Shown: piece by piece, positions 1 through 9,050 of the stretch
Numbering within the stretch: position 1 is the first letter of the stretch
Layout: every line of letters starts with the position of its first letter
NCBI RefSeq assembly: GCF_003073475.1
Contig: NZ_CP029033.1
Span: forward strand, 1,054,001 to 1,118,000
Source of the DNA: Actinobaculum sp. 313
GTDB lineage: Bacteria; Actinomycetota; Actinomycetes; Actinomycetales; Actinomycetaceae
Reading direction: 5' to 3'
DNA length: 64,000 nucleotides
Notes under the pieces: model-generated
Database searches by the model: none
Told to the model about the DNA's origin: nothing
The model's input: the letters and a program-made list of their open reading frames with translations, nothing else
Program-made: the position numbers and the translations under genes

Positions 1-39
1 GACGGCCTCGACGACGCGGGCCTCGGTTATCTGCACTGA
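1..39 (+). CDS. 3' end of an upstream gene (partial)
   Basis: An open frame enters from the left edge and stops at TGA 37-39, giving the tail DGLDDAGLGYLH. Twelve residues are too few to identify a family. The coding assignment rests only on the open frame and plausible composition, so it is uncertain. Confidence 0.4.
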   Translation, partial: DGLDDAGLGYLH

Positions 40-453
40 GGTTGTTCACGGATTGAAACGGTCATCTGTGCGGGGCTGTTTAGTCGCAGTGCGATAGGGA
101 GAATGCGCATAGACATGGCCTCAACTGTGCGCGGAGCGTGTCAGGTGTGGTGCGTTCAAGGAACTCACGCAAAGAGTTTCAAGCGCTGTGTGGATTGGCT
201 GTGATTCAGGTTCCATACCGCTTCGTAGGTTTTCACGTGTGTCCATTCGTGGGGGAGCGGTTTGCGTCAGACACCGCCCTGAGCAGCGGAAACGCGCTGT
301 TTGTTGCAATTGGCGCAGCGCCGAAAGGCAATTTTTGTTGCAAGATGAGCGAATTGGGTATGAAGTGTCACATTTTTCATGAATTGCCGTGTAGGCTATG
401 TTCACCAGCGCCGAACACGTCGGCGATTTAGGCACACACATCAGGAGAAAAGC
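40..453. other. Intergenic region upstream of the nucleoside ABC operon
   Basis: No convincing gene was found; the open frames here have no recognisable content. The stretch is more AT-rich towards its right end and should hold the promoter of the BMP lipoprotein operon. The 9-bp word TTGTTGCAA occurs twice in direct orientation (301-309 and 335-343) and could be a regulator site. A possible -10 element TAGGCT lies near 392-397, but no clear -35 fits it. Confidence 0.5.
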
Positions 454-1539
454 GTGAATAAAACGAAGCTTGCGGCAATTTTGGGTGCTGCCGCGCTTGC
501 GCTATCCGCTTGTGGCGGAAACAGCTCGGATAACAAGTCGTCTAACGGAGGTGACGGTGGGAATAAGGCGGGCAGTGATTACACCGCATGTCTCGTTTCT
601 GATGCCGGAGGCTGGAACGACAAGTCCTTCAACCAGTCTGCAAAGGAAGGCTTGGAAAGGGCGGTTGAAGAGCTGGGCGTTGCGGAAAAGACGGCCGAGT
701 CGAAGTCATCGGCCGACTTCCAGCCCAATGTCGACTCCTTGGTCGATAGTGGCTGTGATCTAGTCATCGGTGTGGGCTTCAACCTCAACGATGCGATTTC
801 GCGCGCCGCGAAGAACAATGAGAACGTCAGTTTCGCCCTGATCGATGACCAATTCAAGGACCCGCTCGCCAACGAGCGCGCTCTGGTCTTCAACACGCAG
901 GAAGCTGCTTATCTGGCGGGCTATTCCGCAGCGGCCATGACCAAGACGGGTAAGGTTGCAACCTTCGGTGGTATCCAGATTCCGTCGGTGACGATCTTCA
1001 TGGACGGCTTCGTTGATGGCGTTGCCCGCTACAACGCGGACCATGGCACGAATGTCGAGGTAAAGGGCTGGGATAAGGAGGCCCAGACAGGTCAGTTCAC
1101 GAATACCTTTGATGATCAGTCGAAGGGTACTGAGACCGCTCAGCAACTCATTAATCAGGGTGCCGACATCATCATGCCGGTTGCCGGTCCGGTGGGACTG
1201 GGTGCCGCCGCAGCTGCGCAGACCGAGGGTGATGTGTTGATCATTGGTGTTGATTCTGACTGGTATGAGTCCGCGCCGAACTACAAGGACATCATCCTGA
1301 CCTCCGTGCAGAAGGATATCGGCTCCGCAGTCTTCGATACTGTTCAGGCCGGTAGCGAGGGTAACTTCACCGCAGACAACTACCTCGGCACGCTCGAGAA
1401 TGGTGGCGTGAAGTTGGCCCCGTTCCATGATTTCGAGTCTGAGTTGCCCGAAGGCCTACAGGACGAACTTGATGCGATCCAAGAGGAGATCATCACCGGA
1501 AAGACCGTTGTTGAGTCCGACGCGGCCTTCGAAAAGTAA
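454..1539 (+). CDS. BMP-family nucleoside-binding lipoprotein of an ABC transporter
   Basis: Extracellular substrate-binding lipoprotein that captures nucleosides for the ABC importer encoded downstream. I chose GTG 454 because AGGAGA lies at 443-448 and the translation then begins with a short basic n-region, a hydrophobic stretch and the lipobox LSAC, followed by a Gly/Ser-rich linker. An in-frame ATG at 379 would add 25 unlikely residues in front of the signal peptide. The mature part (about 361 aa in total) matches the basic membrane protein family (PnrA/TmpC), with the typical opening CLVSDAGGWNDKSFNQSA and the later GVDSDWY. Members of this family bind purine nucleosides. The neighbouring ATPase, two permeases, cytidine deaminase and thymidine phosphorylase support a nucleoside role; the exact ligand is inferred. 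Confidence 0.9.
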   Translation: MNKTKLAAILGAAALALSACGGNSSDNKSSNGGDGGNKAGSDYTACLVSDAGGWNDKSFNQSAKEGLERAVEELGVAEKTAESKSSADFQPNVDSLVDSGCDLVIGVGFNLNDAISRAAKNNENVSFALIDDQFKDPLANERALVFNTQEAAYLAGYSAAAMTKTGKVATFGGIQIPSVTIFMDGFVDGVARYNADHGTNVEVKGWDKEAQTGQFTNTFDDQSKGTETAQQLINQGADIIMPVAGPVGLGAAAAAQTEGDVLIIGVDSDWYESAPNYKDIILTSVQKDIGSAVFDTVQAGSEGNFTADNYLGTLENGGVKLAPFHDFESELPEGLQDELDAIQEEIITGKTVVESDAAFEK

Positions 1540-1648
1540 TCCGATGCAATAATGTTGGAGCCCGGCCGTTGTGCCGGGCTCCAGCGCCCCAGAGGCTTCC
1601 GTGCGCCGAAACGGCTGCGTGGAAGCATTGAAGAAAGGCAGGCGGCAG

Positions 1649-3189
1649 TTGCGTCTGGAGCTTGTGAACATCACGAAGCGTTTTGGCTCCTTCGTAGCCA
1701 ATGACAACATCAACCTTGTTGTTGAGCCGGGCGAGATTCACGCACTTTTGGGTGAGAACGGCGCGGGTAAATCGACACTCATGAATGTTCTGTATGGCAT
1801 CTACCGGCCGGATGGCGGCGAGATCCTACTGGACGACGAACCGGTCTATTTCTCCTCCGCCGGTGATGCGGTGGCGGCAGGCATTGGCATGGTGCACCAG
1901 CACTTCATGCTGGTGCCGGTATTCACGGTTGCGGAATCCGTGGCGCTAGGCTACGAACCAGTATCGGGTCCTGGAAGATTGCTCGACTTCCGTGCTGCGC
2001 GACGGAAGGTGCGGGAAGTCTCCGAGAGGTTCGGATTCGATCTCGACCCGGATGCATATATCGAAGATCTACCGGTTGGCGTGCAACAGCGAGTCGAGAT
2101 TGTGAAGGCGCTGTCACGCGATGCGTCTATTCTCGTCCTCGATGAGCCTACTGCGGTGTTGACGCCACAGGAAACTGACGAGTTGATGGATATCATGCGT
2201 CAGCTTGCCAGTGAGGGAACCTCGATCATCTTCATCACGCATAAGTTGCGCGAGGTACGCGCGGTGGCGGACAAGATTACCGTTATCCGCCGCGGGCAGG
2301 TAGTAGGGAGGCCCAGGCGTCCTCCAGCGAGTCCGAGCTCGCGACGATGATGGTAGGGCGCCCCGTTATGCTGAAGGTCGATAAGCGCCCTGCCCAGCCG
2401 ACTGATGGCGGGTTGGAACTGCGGGGCGTCTCGCTGCTTTCCCCCACCGGCAACACGCTCTTAGACGATGTGAACCTGGACGTACGTCCAGGTGAGATTG
2501 TGGCGGTCGCAGGTGTGCAGGGCAATGGTCAGACCGAATTGGCCGAGGTTCTCCTGGGACTGGAAAGTCCCAACGAGGGCAAGGTACTACTGGATGACCG
2601 GGACTTGACCAAAGCGAACGTACGGCAACATCTCAAGGCGGATGTCGGTTTCGTACCGGAGGATCGTTCCACCGATGGCATGATCGGTTCGTTCTCCATC
2701 GCTGAAAACCTGATAACCGACCAATACCACGACAAGCAGTTCGCCACCGGTCCATTCATGAAACCACGCGCCATTGCCGAAAATGCAGCAAAGCGTGTTC
2801 AGGAATTCGACATCCGTGTTGGTTCAGTGACCGATGCGATTTCTACGCTCTCAGGCGGTAACCAACAGAAAGTGGTTGTTGCGCGCGAGCTCTCGCAGGA
2901 CCTGCGTCTTCTCGTGGCTAACCAGCCCACACGCGGCGTTGATGTCGGCTCGATTGAGTTCATCCATCAGCGCATTGTTGCTGCGCGTGACGCGGGGGTT
3001 CCCGTCCTCGTCGTCTCCTCCGAACTGGATGAGGTATATGCCTTGGCGGATCGGATTGCGGTGATGTATCGCGGGCGCATCGTAGCTGTGGTGCCTCCTG
3101 ATACACCGCGTGATGTTATGGGCCTGCTGATGGCGGGTGTACCTGAGGAAGAAGCAATGGCTACTGGCGCTAAGGAGGGGGCGAAGTGA
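1649..3189 (+). CDS. Nucleoside ABC transporter ATP-binding protein (one -1 frameshift)
   Basis: Duplicated ABC ATPase of the sugar/nucleoside importer type that energises the two permeases downstream. The first half has Walker A GENGAGKST, Q-loop GMVHQHFMLV and Walker B LVLDEPTAVL; its signature region reads LPVGVQQRVEIVKAL. The second half has a degenerate Walker A (GVQGNGQTELAEV), as is usual in this class, and the signature LSGGNQQKVVVARELS. TTG 1649 is the likely start because AAAGGCAGG lies just upstream. Frame 2 continues to about 2306 and then reads nonsense. Frame 1 picks up from GAG 2308 (EAQASSSESELATMM), so GGG at 2306-2308 should be GGGG. Repaired, the protein is about 513 aa, normal for the family. 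The stop overlaps the next start by 4 nt. Confidence 0.88.
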
Positions 3190-4418
3190 GCACGACTCTA
3201 GAGACTGATCCTCTGGAAGAGGAGAAGCCTATCGATGAGAATGCCCACGCTGGATTCGGCAGGTGGGTGGAAGCCGCCGTCGCGGTGAGTCTGCGATCAA
3301 ACTGGCTGGTCTACGTGTTGGCAGTTGTGGTGTCGCTGCTAATTGGTGCGCTGCTGATAATCATCTCCGGCGCGAGCGTGACCGAGGCATACTCTGCCAT
3401 GTTCCGCGGCGCCATTTATGACTACACAGCGGAGGCATGGCAAGCAAAGTTGGCTCCGCTGACCAAGTCCGTCTACAACGCGGTGCCCTTGATCATCGCC
3501 GGTCTGGGCCTTTCGCTCGGGTTCCGCGCCGGCCTGTTCAACATTGGCGGTCAAGGCCAAATCATCTGTGGCGCTATCATGGCGGCTTATCTCGGTTTCG
3601 CTTCGCCTTGGGAAGTTTCGGGCTTTGCTCATGTGCTTCTCTGCTTACTGGGCGGTGCTGCCGCCGGTGCACTGTACGGTTGGATTCCCGGTATTCTCAA
3701 AGCGAAAACCGGGGCCAACGAGGTCATTGTCACCATCATGCTCAACTCGGTGGCGCTGTTGTTGCTGAACCACCTGCTCTCGCTTTCTCTCTTCCAGGAA
3801 GAGGGCTCTTCGAATCCTCGTTCGCCGAACATAGCCGAGAGTGCAGAGCTTCCGTCACTCCTGCCGAGTCCGTTCAGGCTCAACGCAGGTCTGATAATCG
3901 CCATCCTGGTGGCGCTATTCGTGTGGTGGTACTTGGAGCGTTCTACATGGGGATTCGAGTTGCGTGCGGTTGGCGCCAACCCCAACGCGGCCCGGGTCGC
4001 GGGGATGTCGATTGCGCGTGTAACGGCGTTGACCATGGCGCTATCGGGAGCGTTCTGTGGCTTGGCTGGTGGAGTGCAGGTGACGGGAACGCTCTACTAC
4101 CTTGACAATGGGGTAGCAGGAAACATGGGCTTCGATGCGATTACGGTGGCGTTGCTGGGGCGGAACAAGCCGGTAGGCACCTTCTTCGCCGGACTCCTCT
4201 TCGGCGCTTTCAGCGCCGGTGGTCGCATTATGGACACGCAGGCCGATGTGCCGATCGATATGACTCTTATTCTGGAGGCAGTGATTGTCCTCCTCATCGC
4301 GGCACCGCCTTTCCTACGCTGGCTGTTCCATCTGCCCAACGATGGAAAGATGACGATCCGTGAGTATCTGACACTGCAGTCCGAGAAGGCTGCTGCCAAC
4401 GAGGAGGTCGCGGCATGA
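3186..4418 (+). CDS. Nucleoside ABC transporter permease (first)
   Basis: Integral membrane permease of the BPD_transp_2 type (410 aa), first of the pair forming the nucleoside channel. After about 40 mostly acidic cytoplasmic residues there is a run of roughly 8-10 hydrophobic segments. The family hallmark NIGGQGQIICGAIMAAYLGF is followed by KAKTGANEVIVTIMLNSVA and by RAVGANPNAARVAGM, a cytoplasmic loop expected to contact the ATPase. GTG 3186 overlaps the ATPase stop and ATG 4415 of the second permease overlaps this stop, so translational coupling is likely. Identity of the family is secure; substrate range is inferred from the neighbouring salvage enzymes. Confidence 0.92.
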   Translation: MSTTLETDPLEEEKPIDENAHAGFGRWVEAAVAVSLRSNWLVYVLAVVVSLLIGALLIIISGASVTEAYSAMFRGAIYDYTAEAWQAKLAPLTKSVYNAVPLIIAGLGLSLGFRAGLFNIGGQGQIICGAIMAAYLGFASPWEVSGFAHVLLCLLGGAAAGALYGWIPGILKAKTGANEVIVTIMLNSVALLLLNHLLSLSLFQEEGSSNPRSPNIAESAELPSLLPSPFRLNAGLIIAILVALFVWWYLERSTWGFELRAVGANPNAARVAGMSIARVTALTMALSGAFCGLAGGVQVTGTLYYLDNGVAGNMGFDAITVALLGRNKPVGTFFAGLLFGAFSAGGRIMDTQADVPIDMTLILEAVIVLLIAAPPFLRWLFHLPNDGKMTIREYLTLQSEKAAANEEVAA

Positions 4419-5710
4419 GCACCACAATCGACACGGTCTCTCCAGACGTCGCCCCTGTTACCCAACATGAGGTAAAGGCGAAGATCAACTGGAAGATGCC
4501 GATCACCTATTTCATCGCATCTGTATTGACGCTGTATCTCATGATTTCTGCCGATGGCGATGCAACGATCAGTTTTAACCGGTCGAAGGCCGATAGTGTC
4601 AAGCTGTCGAACTGGGTGGTCGATGCACGCTTAGTCTGTGCGATTGCTTTCGTCGTTTGCCTACTTGTGTGCATTTACTCGGTGTTTCGGGCTGTGACAC
4701 GGCGGAAGACTGGCGCGGCCCCGGCGGTCCTAGTCGGATTGTTTGCGGTTTTCGCACTATTGGTCTGGTTCGGTGGAGGGTCCGCTGGAACGATCACCTT
4801 GACCGCGACACTCGCATCTGCGCTGGCCCTCTCGACGCCGCTGATCTTCGGCTCGCTATCCGGTGTTGTGGCGGAGCGTTCCGGTATCGTCAATATGTCT
4901 ATCGAAGGCGAGTTGCTGGTGGGTGCATTCGCGGGCATTCTCGTCGCCTCGTGGACGGGTTACGTGTGGCTGGGACTGCTTGCTGCTCCTTTGGCGGGAA
5001 TGTTGCTGGGTGCGATTCTTGCGGTTTTCGCAGTGAAGTACAACGTGGATCAGATCATTGTCGGTGTTGTGCTGAACGTACTCGCACTTGGATTGACCAC
5101 GTTCTTCTACTCGACGATCATGACGAAGAACATGGATCTGAATCGTCCCGAGGGCTTGAGTGACTTCAAGATTCCGCTGCTTGGCGATATTCCGATAATC
5201 GGTCCGGTGTTGTTCAGGCAGACAGTGCTGACGTACTTCATGTACGTCGTGATCATCGTCCTGACCATTATGCTCTTCCGCTCCCGTTGGGGCCTGCGCA
5301 TGCGTGCTTGCGGTGAGCATCCCCACGCGGCGGATACGGTAGGTATCAATGTGCAGCGCACTCGCATCAGAAATACGCTATTCAGCGCTGCACTGGCGGG
5401 GCTTGGAGGTTCATACTTCACCATAGGAGCCGCGATCGCGCACTCCTTCAACGAGAATATTTCCGCTGGAAACGGATACATCGCCCTAGCCGCCATGATC
5501 CTAGGAAAGTGGCACCCGCTAGGTGCGGTGGGTGCATCATTGATGTTTGGATTTGCCAATGCGATCTCGATCCTGCTGCCGAGTCTGCAGGACAGTGCGC
5601 CGTCGAACATCATCAACATGATCCCGTACCTGGTAACGGTGCTGGCAGTGGCCGGCTTTGTCGGACGTTCCAGGCCACCGGCGTCGGAGAACGTTCCGTA
5701 CTACAAGTAA
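4415..5710 (+). CDS. Nucleoside ABC transporter permease (second)
   Basis: Second membrane permease of the importer (431 aa), BPD_transp_2 family. The N-terminal 130 residues carry extra membrane segments and a loop. The core has SGVVAERSGIVNMSIEGELL, KYNVDQIIVGVVLNVLALG and RACGEHPHAADTVGI, which are typical of the YufQ/NupC-like partner permease of BMP systems. ATG 4415 overlaps the stop of the first permease by 4 nt. A 10-bp hairpin about 45 nt after the stop may trim expression before cytidine deaminase. It should work with the upstream lipoprotein, ATPase and permease as one nucleoside importer. Confidence 0.92.
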   Translation: MSTTIDTVSPDVAPVTQHEVKAKINWKMPITYFIASVLTLYLMISADGDATISFNRSKADSVKLSNWVVDARLVCAIAFVVCLLVCIYSVFRAVTRRKTGAAPAVLVGLFAVFALLVWFGGGSAGTITLTATLASALALSTPLIFGSLSGVVAERSGIVNMSIEGELLVGAFAGILVASWTGYVWLGLLAAPLAGMLLGAILAVFAVKYNVDQIIVGVVLNVLALGLTTFFYSTIMTKNMDLNRPEGLSDFKIPLLGDIPIIGPVLFRQTVLTYFMYVVIIVLTIMLFRSRWGLRMRACGEHPHAADTVGINVQRTRIRNTLFSAALAGLGGSYFTIGAAIAHSFNENISAGNGYIALAAMILGKWHPLGAVGASLMFGFANAISILLPSLQDSAPSNIINMIPYLVTVLAVAGFVGRSRPPASENVPYYK

Positions 5711-5757
5711 ACCGCTGGGCGGACGCAACCTGCGTCTGTGCACGCACTGGAGTATTT

Positions 5758-5788
5758 GGCTGGCGGGTGTCGGTGATGCCCGCCAGCC
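5758..5788 (+). terminator. Hairpin between permease and cdd
   Basis: GGCTGGCGGG (5758-5767) and CCCGCCAGCC (5779-5788) form a perfect 10-bp stem with an 11-nt loop. No T-run follows, as is common in high-GC organisms. It could terminate the transporter operon partially, since cdd has its own strong ribosome binding site about 100 nt further on. Confidence 0.55.
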
Positions 5789-5892
5789 AGAGTACAAGCA
5801 CCAGCGATAGAAGTATCGAATTGACGTGTTTCCGCGGTCTATACGCGACCGCTGAAACACCGGCAGTACCGGGATCACCCGGTGGAGGAATG

Positions 5893-6360
5893 ATGAAAAT
5901 AACGACTGAGACATGGGCAAAACTGCATGGTCTCGCAGTCGAGGCCATGCAAACTGCATACGCTCCGTATTCCGGCTACCCGGTTGGAGCGGCGGGTATC
6001 GCCGAGGATGGCACGTTCTACTCCGGATGCAATATCGAAAATGCGGGCTACGGGGTAACGCTGTGCGCCGAATGCGGGCTGGTCAGCGCATTTGTACGCG
6101 GTGGCGGACGGAGGCTTATGGCCGTGGCGTGCGTCAACGGCAATAGTGAGCCCGTTGTTCCGTGCGGTCGCTGTCGGCAGGTACTCTACGAACATGGCGG
6201 TCCGGAGATGTTATTGGCGATGCCGGAGGGAATTATGCCAATGAAGGAGGTGCTGCCCTACGGCTTCGGGCAAAAGGATTTGGAAGACGTGGCTACCTCA
6301 ACATTCACGAGATCTGATGCCAAGGCGGCTGTTGCGGCGGCGCAGGGAGGGAAGCGATGA
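5893..6360 (+). CDS. cdd: Cytidine deaminase
   Basis: Zinc-dependent deamination of cytidine and deoxycytidine to uridine and deoxyuridine in pyrimidine salvage. The protein (155 aa) has the substrate-binding NIENAGYGVTLCAECG, containing the C-A-E motif with the catalytic Glu, and PCGRCRQVL with the other two zinc cysteines. GGAGG at 5884-5888 fits ATG 5893 best; an adjacent in-frame ATG at 5890 sits too close to the ribosome site. The roughly 25-residue C-terminal extension beyond the usual 130 aa core is mildly unusual. Its stop overlaps the deoA start, and the product uridine or deoxyuridine can be used by the phosphorylase encoded next. Confidence 0.95.
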   Translation: MKITTETWAKLHGLAVEAMQTAYAPYSGYPVGAAGIAEDGTFYSGCNIENAGYGVTLCAECGLVSAFVRGGGRRLMAVACVNGNSEPVVPCGRCRQVLYEHGGPEMLLAMPEGIMPMKEVLPYGFGQKDLEDVATSTFTRSDAKAAVAAAQGGKR

Positions 6361-7652
6361 GTGAGGCCTTTGACGCCGTCGACGTCATTGCGATCAAGCG
6401 AGACGGCGAGGTGCTTCAGGATGAGCATATCGACTGGGTTATCGATGCTTATACGCGCGGGGTCGTAACTGACTACCAAATGAGTGCTCTCGCCATGGCG
6501 ATCTTCCTCAACGGAATGACTCGCCACGAGATCGCGCGCTGGACGGATGCCATGATTCGCTCCGGCGAACGAATGGACTTTTCCGGCCTCCCACGCCCAA
6601 CCGCTGACAAGCACTCCACCGGGGGCGTGGGCGATAAGATCACCCTCCCTCTGGCGCCGCTCGTTGCCAGTTTCGGCGTGGCGGTACCGCAATTGTCCGG
6701 ACGCGGGCTCGGCCACACGGGAGGTACCCTCGACAAACTGGAATCCATTCCCGGATGGCGGGCCGGTCTCTCCAACGAGGAGATCTATCGGCAGTTGGGC
6801 ACCGGCTCGGGAGCGGTGATCTGTGCCGCGGGCGCGGGCCTGGCGCCGGCCGATAAGAAACTCTATGCTCTGCGTGATGCGACGGCCACGGTTGCCTGCG
6901 TACCGCTGATTGCGTCATCGATCATGAGCAAGAAGATTGCCGAGGGAACGGGTTCGCTGGTGCTAGATGTAAAGGTGGGATCGGGCGCCTTTATGAAGAC
7001 CTTGGATAAGGCGCGTGAACTCGCCCGTACTATGGTGGACCTCGGAACCGATGCGGGTACGAACACCGTGGCATTGCTGACCGACATGTCTGTTCCTCTT
7101 GGTCTCACGGTGGGAAATGCACTGGAAGTGCGCGAGTCCGTGGAGGTACTTGCCGGTGGAGGACCGGACGACGTCGTCGAACTGACGGTTGCCTTGGCGC
7201 GTGAGATGCTTGCTGCTGCGGGCCAACCAGATGCTGATCCTGCTGCAGCGCTGCGTGATGGCCGCGCAATGGACGTGTGGCGCACCATGATCGCAGAGCA
7301 GGGCGGTGACCCGGATGCACCATTACCGCAGGCCGCACACACCGAAGACGTGCTGGCCGAGAAGGACGGCATCCTCCAAGACCTTGACGCACTCGCCGTC
7401 GGGGTGGCGTCGTGGCGACTGGGTGCGGGTCGTGCGCGCAAGGAGGATCCGGTGCAGGCAGGTGCCGGTGTAGAGATCTTCGCCCGGCCGGGTGACAAGG
7501 TCGTACGCGGGCAGAAACTGCTGCGCTTGCATACCGATGAGCCGGAGCGATTTGCCCGTGCGCGTGAGTCCCTCGCGGATACCTTGCATATCTCCGATGA
7601 GGCCGTTGCGCCGCGTGCATCGGTCGTGCTGGAGCGAATCGGGCGGGAATAG
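6357..7652 (+). CDS. deoA: Thymidine phosphorylase
   Basis: Cytoplasmic phosphorolysis of thymidine or deoxyuridine to base plus deoxyribose-1-phosphate. The 431-aa length fits the family. The signature KHSTGGVGDK is near residue 82, followed by SGRGLGHTGGTLDKLE and the conserved SKKIAEG and LDVKVGSGAFMK. The C-terminal pyrimidine-nucleoside phosphorylase domain runs to the end. ATG 6357 overlaps the cdd stop, so the two are translationally coupled. Deoxyribose-1-phosphate from this step would be isomerised by a phosphopentomutase and then split by DeoC, encoded next. Confidence 0.96.
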   Translation: MSEAFDAVDVIAIKRDGEVLQDEHIDWVIDAYTRGVVTDYQMSALAMAIFLNGMTRHEIARWTDAMIRSGERMDFSGLPRPTADKHSTGGVGDKITLPLAPLVASFGVAVPQLSGRGLGHTGGTLDKLESIPGWRAGLSNEEIYRQLGTGSGAVICAAGAGLAPADKKLYALRDATATVACVPLIASSIMSKKIAEGTGSLVLDVKVGSGAFMKTLDKARELARTMVDLGTDAGTNTVALLTDMSVPLGLTVGNALEVRESVEVLAGGGPDDVVELTVALAREMLAAAGQPDADPAAALRDGRAMDVWRTMIAEQGGDPDAPLPQAAHTEDVLAEKDGILQDLDALAVGVASWRLGAGRARKEDPVQAGAGVEIFARPGDKVVRGQKLLRLHTDEPERFARARESLADTLHISDEAVAPRASVVLERIGRE

Positions 7653-7795
7653 GATCGCGACGCTGCGCCAGCCACTCGTGACAACCAGCGGGAGGCTGCC
7701 TTGGCGGCTAGCGACGAAGCGGCGAGCATCCCGATCACGCATGCCCGCCGTCCAAAAGTGAGCAAACAATGAGCAGAAAGAACAGGAGCAACTGA

Positions 7796-8458
7796 ATGTC
7801 ACAGTATTCACGTGAGCAAGTCGCCGGCATGGTGGACCATACACTGCTGAAGCCGGAGGCAACGCTAGACGATGTGCGGCGCCTCATCGCGGACGCTAAG
7901 GAATTGGGCACCTACTCGGTGTGTATTTCGCCCAGCATGCTGCCGCTGCCCGCTGATATTGATCTCGGCGAGGTGAAGTTGGCGGTTGTCTGCGGCTTCC
8001 CGTCGGGCGCACACCGTAGCGAAGTCAAGGCCGCCGAGGCCAAGCAGGCAGTTGCTGACGGTGCCGATGAGGTCGATATGGTGATCAACGTCGGGCACGC
8101 CGTTGAAGGCCGCTATGACGCGGTCCAAGCGGACATTGCCGCGGTACGCGAAGCGATCCCGAACGCGGTTCTCAAGGTGATCATCGAGTCTGCGGCGCTG
8201 AGCGACGAGCAGATTGTCGCCGTGTGTGAGGCCTCGAAGGCCGCCGGTGCGGATTTCGTGAAGACATCGACAGGATTCCATCCAACCGGTGGTGCGTCCG
8301 TGCACGCCGTCGAACTGATGAAGAAGACGGTGGGCGACGATCTCGAGGTTAAGGCCTCCGGTGGTATTCGCGACGGCGCCTTCGCCTCGGAGCTACTCGA
8401 CGCGGGTGCGACGCGCCTTGGTCTCAGCTCGACCCAGAAGGTTCTTGACACACTCTGA
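7796..8458 (+). CDS. deoC: Deoxyribose-phosphate aldolase
   Basis: Class I aldolase splitting 2-deoxyribose-5-phosphate into glyceraldehyde-3-phosphate and acetaldehyde. The 220-aa protein opens [20 protein letters not shown], typical of DeoC. It carries the Schiff-base lysine in FVKTSTGF, the second lysine in [11 protein letters not shown], and [16 protein letters not shown] just before ATG 7796 serves as ribosome site. About 143 nt separate it from deoA, without a clear terminator, so the genes may be co-transcribed. It feeds deoxynucleoside carbon into glycolysis. Confidence 0.96.
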   Translation: MSQYSREQVAGMVDHTLLKPEATLDDVRRLIADAKELGTYSVCISPSMLPLPADIDLGEVKLAVVCGFPSGAHRSEVKAAEAKQAVADGADEVDMVINVGHAVEGRYDAVQADIAAVREAIPNAVLKVIIESAALSDEQIVAVCEASKAAGADFVKTSTGFHPTGGASVHAVELMKKTVGDDLEVKASGGIRDGAFASELLDAGATRLGLSSTQKVLDTL

Positions 8459-8468
8459 AGCCGTAGGC

Positions 8469-8503
8469 CTTGTGGTGGCGACCTCCGCGGACGTCACCAC
8501 AAG
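8469..8503 (+). terminator. Terminator hairpin after deoC
   Basis: CTTGTGGTG (8469-8477) pairs with CACCACAAG (8495-8503) as a perfect 9-bp stem beginning 10 nt after the deoC stop. No T-run follows. The position suggests termination of the salvage operon. Confidence 0.65.
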
Positions 8504-8997
8504 CGGCTGAGGTCTCTTCATGCCGCGTGCGGTGGGGTGCCGGTGGTCGAGGGAGAGACGTCGCAGCGTAGGCGTCTAAAGCCGTGTGCGCTGCAGTGGT
8601 GCCGTTCGGGCGTGCTGGTGCCGTGCTTCCGGTCGCAGAGCTCGACAGTCTGCCTTCGACGACGAGCCTTCGCCTTGCTTCCTCCAGGGGCGCAGGTGGC
8701 GGTGCGCCGTGGTGGAGCGCTGAATCGTGCAGCGGCCGATGGCGTGATTCCGCAACGCAGCAGCTTCGGTGGTGAACCGGTGACCGCCCTTATCTCGAGA
8801 CTCTCCGGGCGTTCCGCAGTTCTCCGCGAATATCCCGGAGCTTTGGCGAAAACCCGGAGAATCGGTCTTTGTGGTGGTTGCGGGGTCGTCTCGGTGCTGG
8901 GCGGATACCCGGAGACTCTGCCGGGGCGCGGGGCGGTACATGAGCACATGGCGAGCATGGAGACCCCACGCGGCAACCTGAATACCGTCATATGAAA
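8504..8997. other. Non-coding stretch between convergent operons
   Basis: No credible gene. Several open frames exist on both strands, but their translations are low-complexity (Arg/Pro/Ser-rich) and lack ribosome sites. The word CCCGGAG occurs three times (within 8831-8840, 8851-8860 and 8907-8913) and its complement CTCCGGG once (about 8802-8808). This suggests a decayed or structured element of unknown role. Confidence 0.5.
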
Positions 8998-9031
8998 CCG
9001 GGCCCGAATCCAGCAGCGGAAACGGGCCCGG
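8998..9031 (-). terminator. Terminator hairpin for the mutase/PNP operon
   Basis: CCGGGCCCG (8998-9006) and CGGGCCCGG (9023-9031) form a 9-bp GC-only stem with a 16-nt loop, lying about 20 nt after the minus-strand stop at 9051. It should end the minus-strand transcript and could also stop readthrough from the left. Confidence 0.7.
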
Positions 9032-9050
9032 GACGTGTTGAGACGTGCAA

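Noticed and set aside
760-1428. A 222-residue minus-strand frame opposite the BMP lipoprotein
   Set aside because: Shadow of a strongly supported gene, no ribosome site, no family resemblance.
8518-8991. 157-residue minus-strand frame between deoC and the mutase
   Set aside because: Low-complexity translation, no ribosome site and no resemblance to known proteins.
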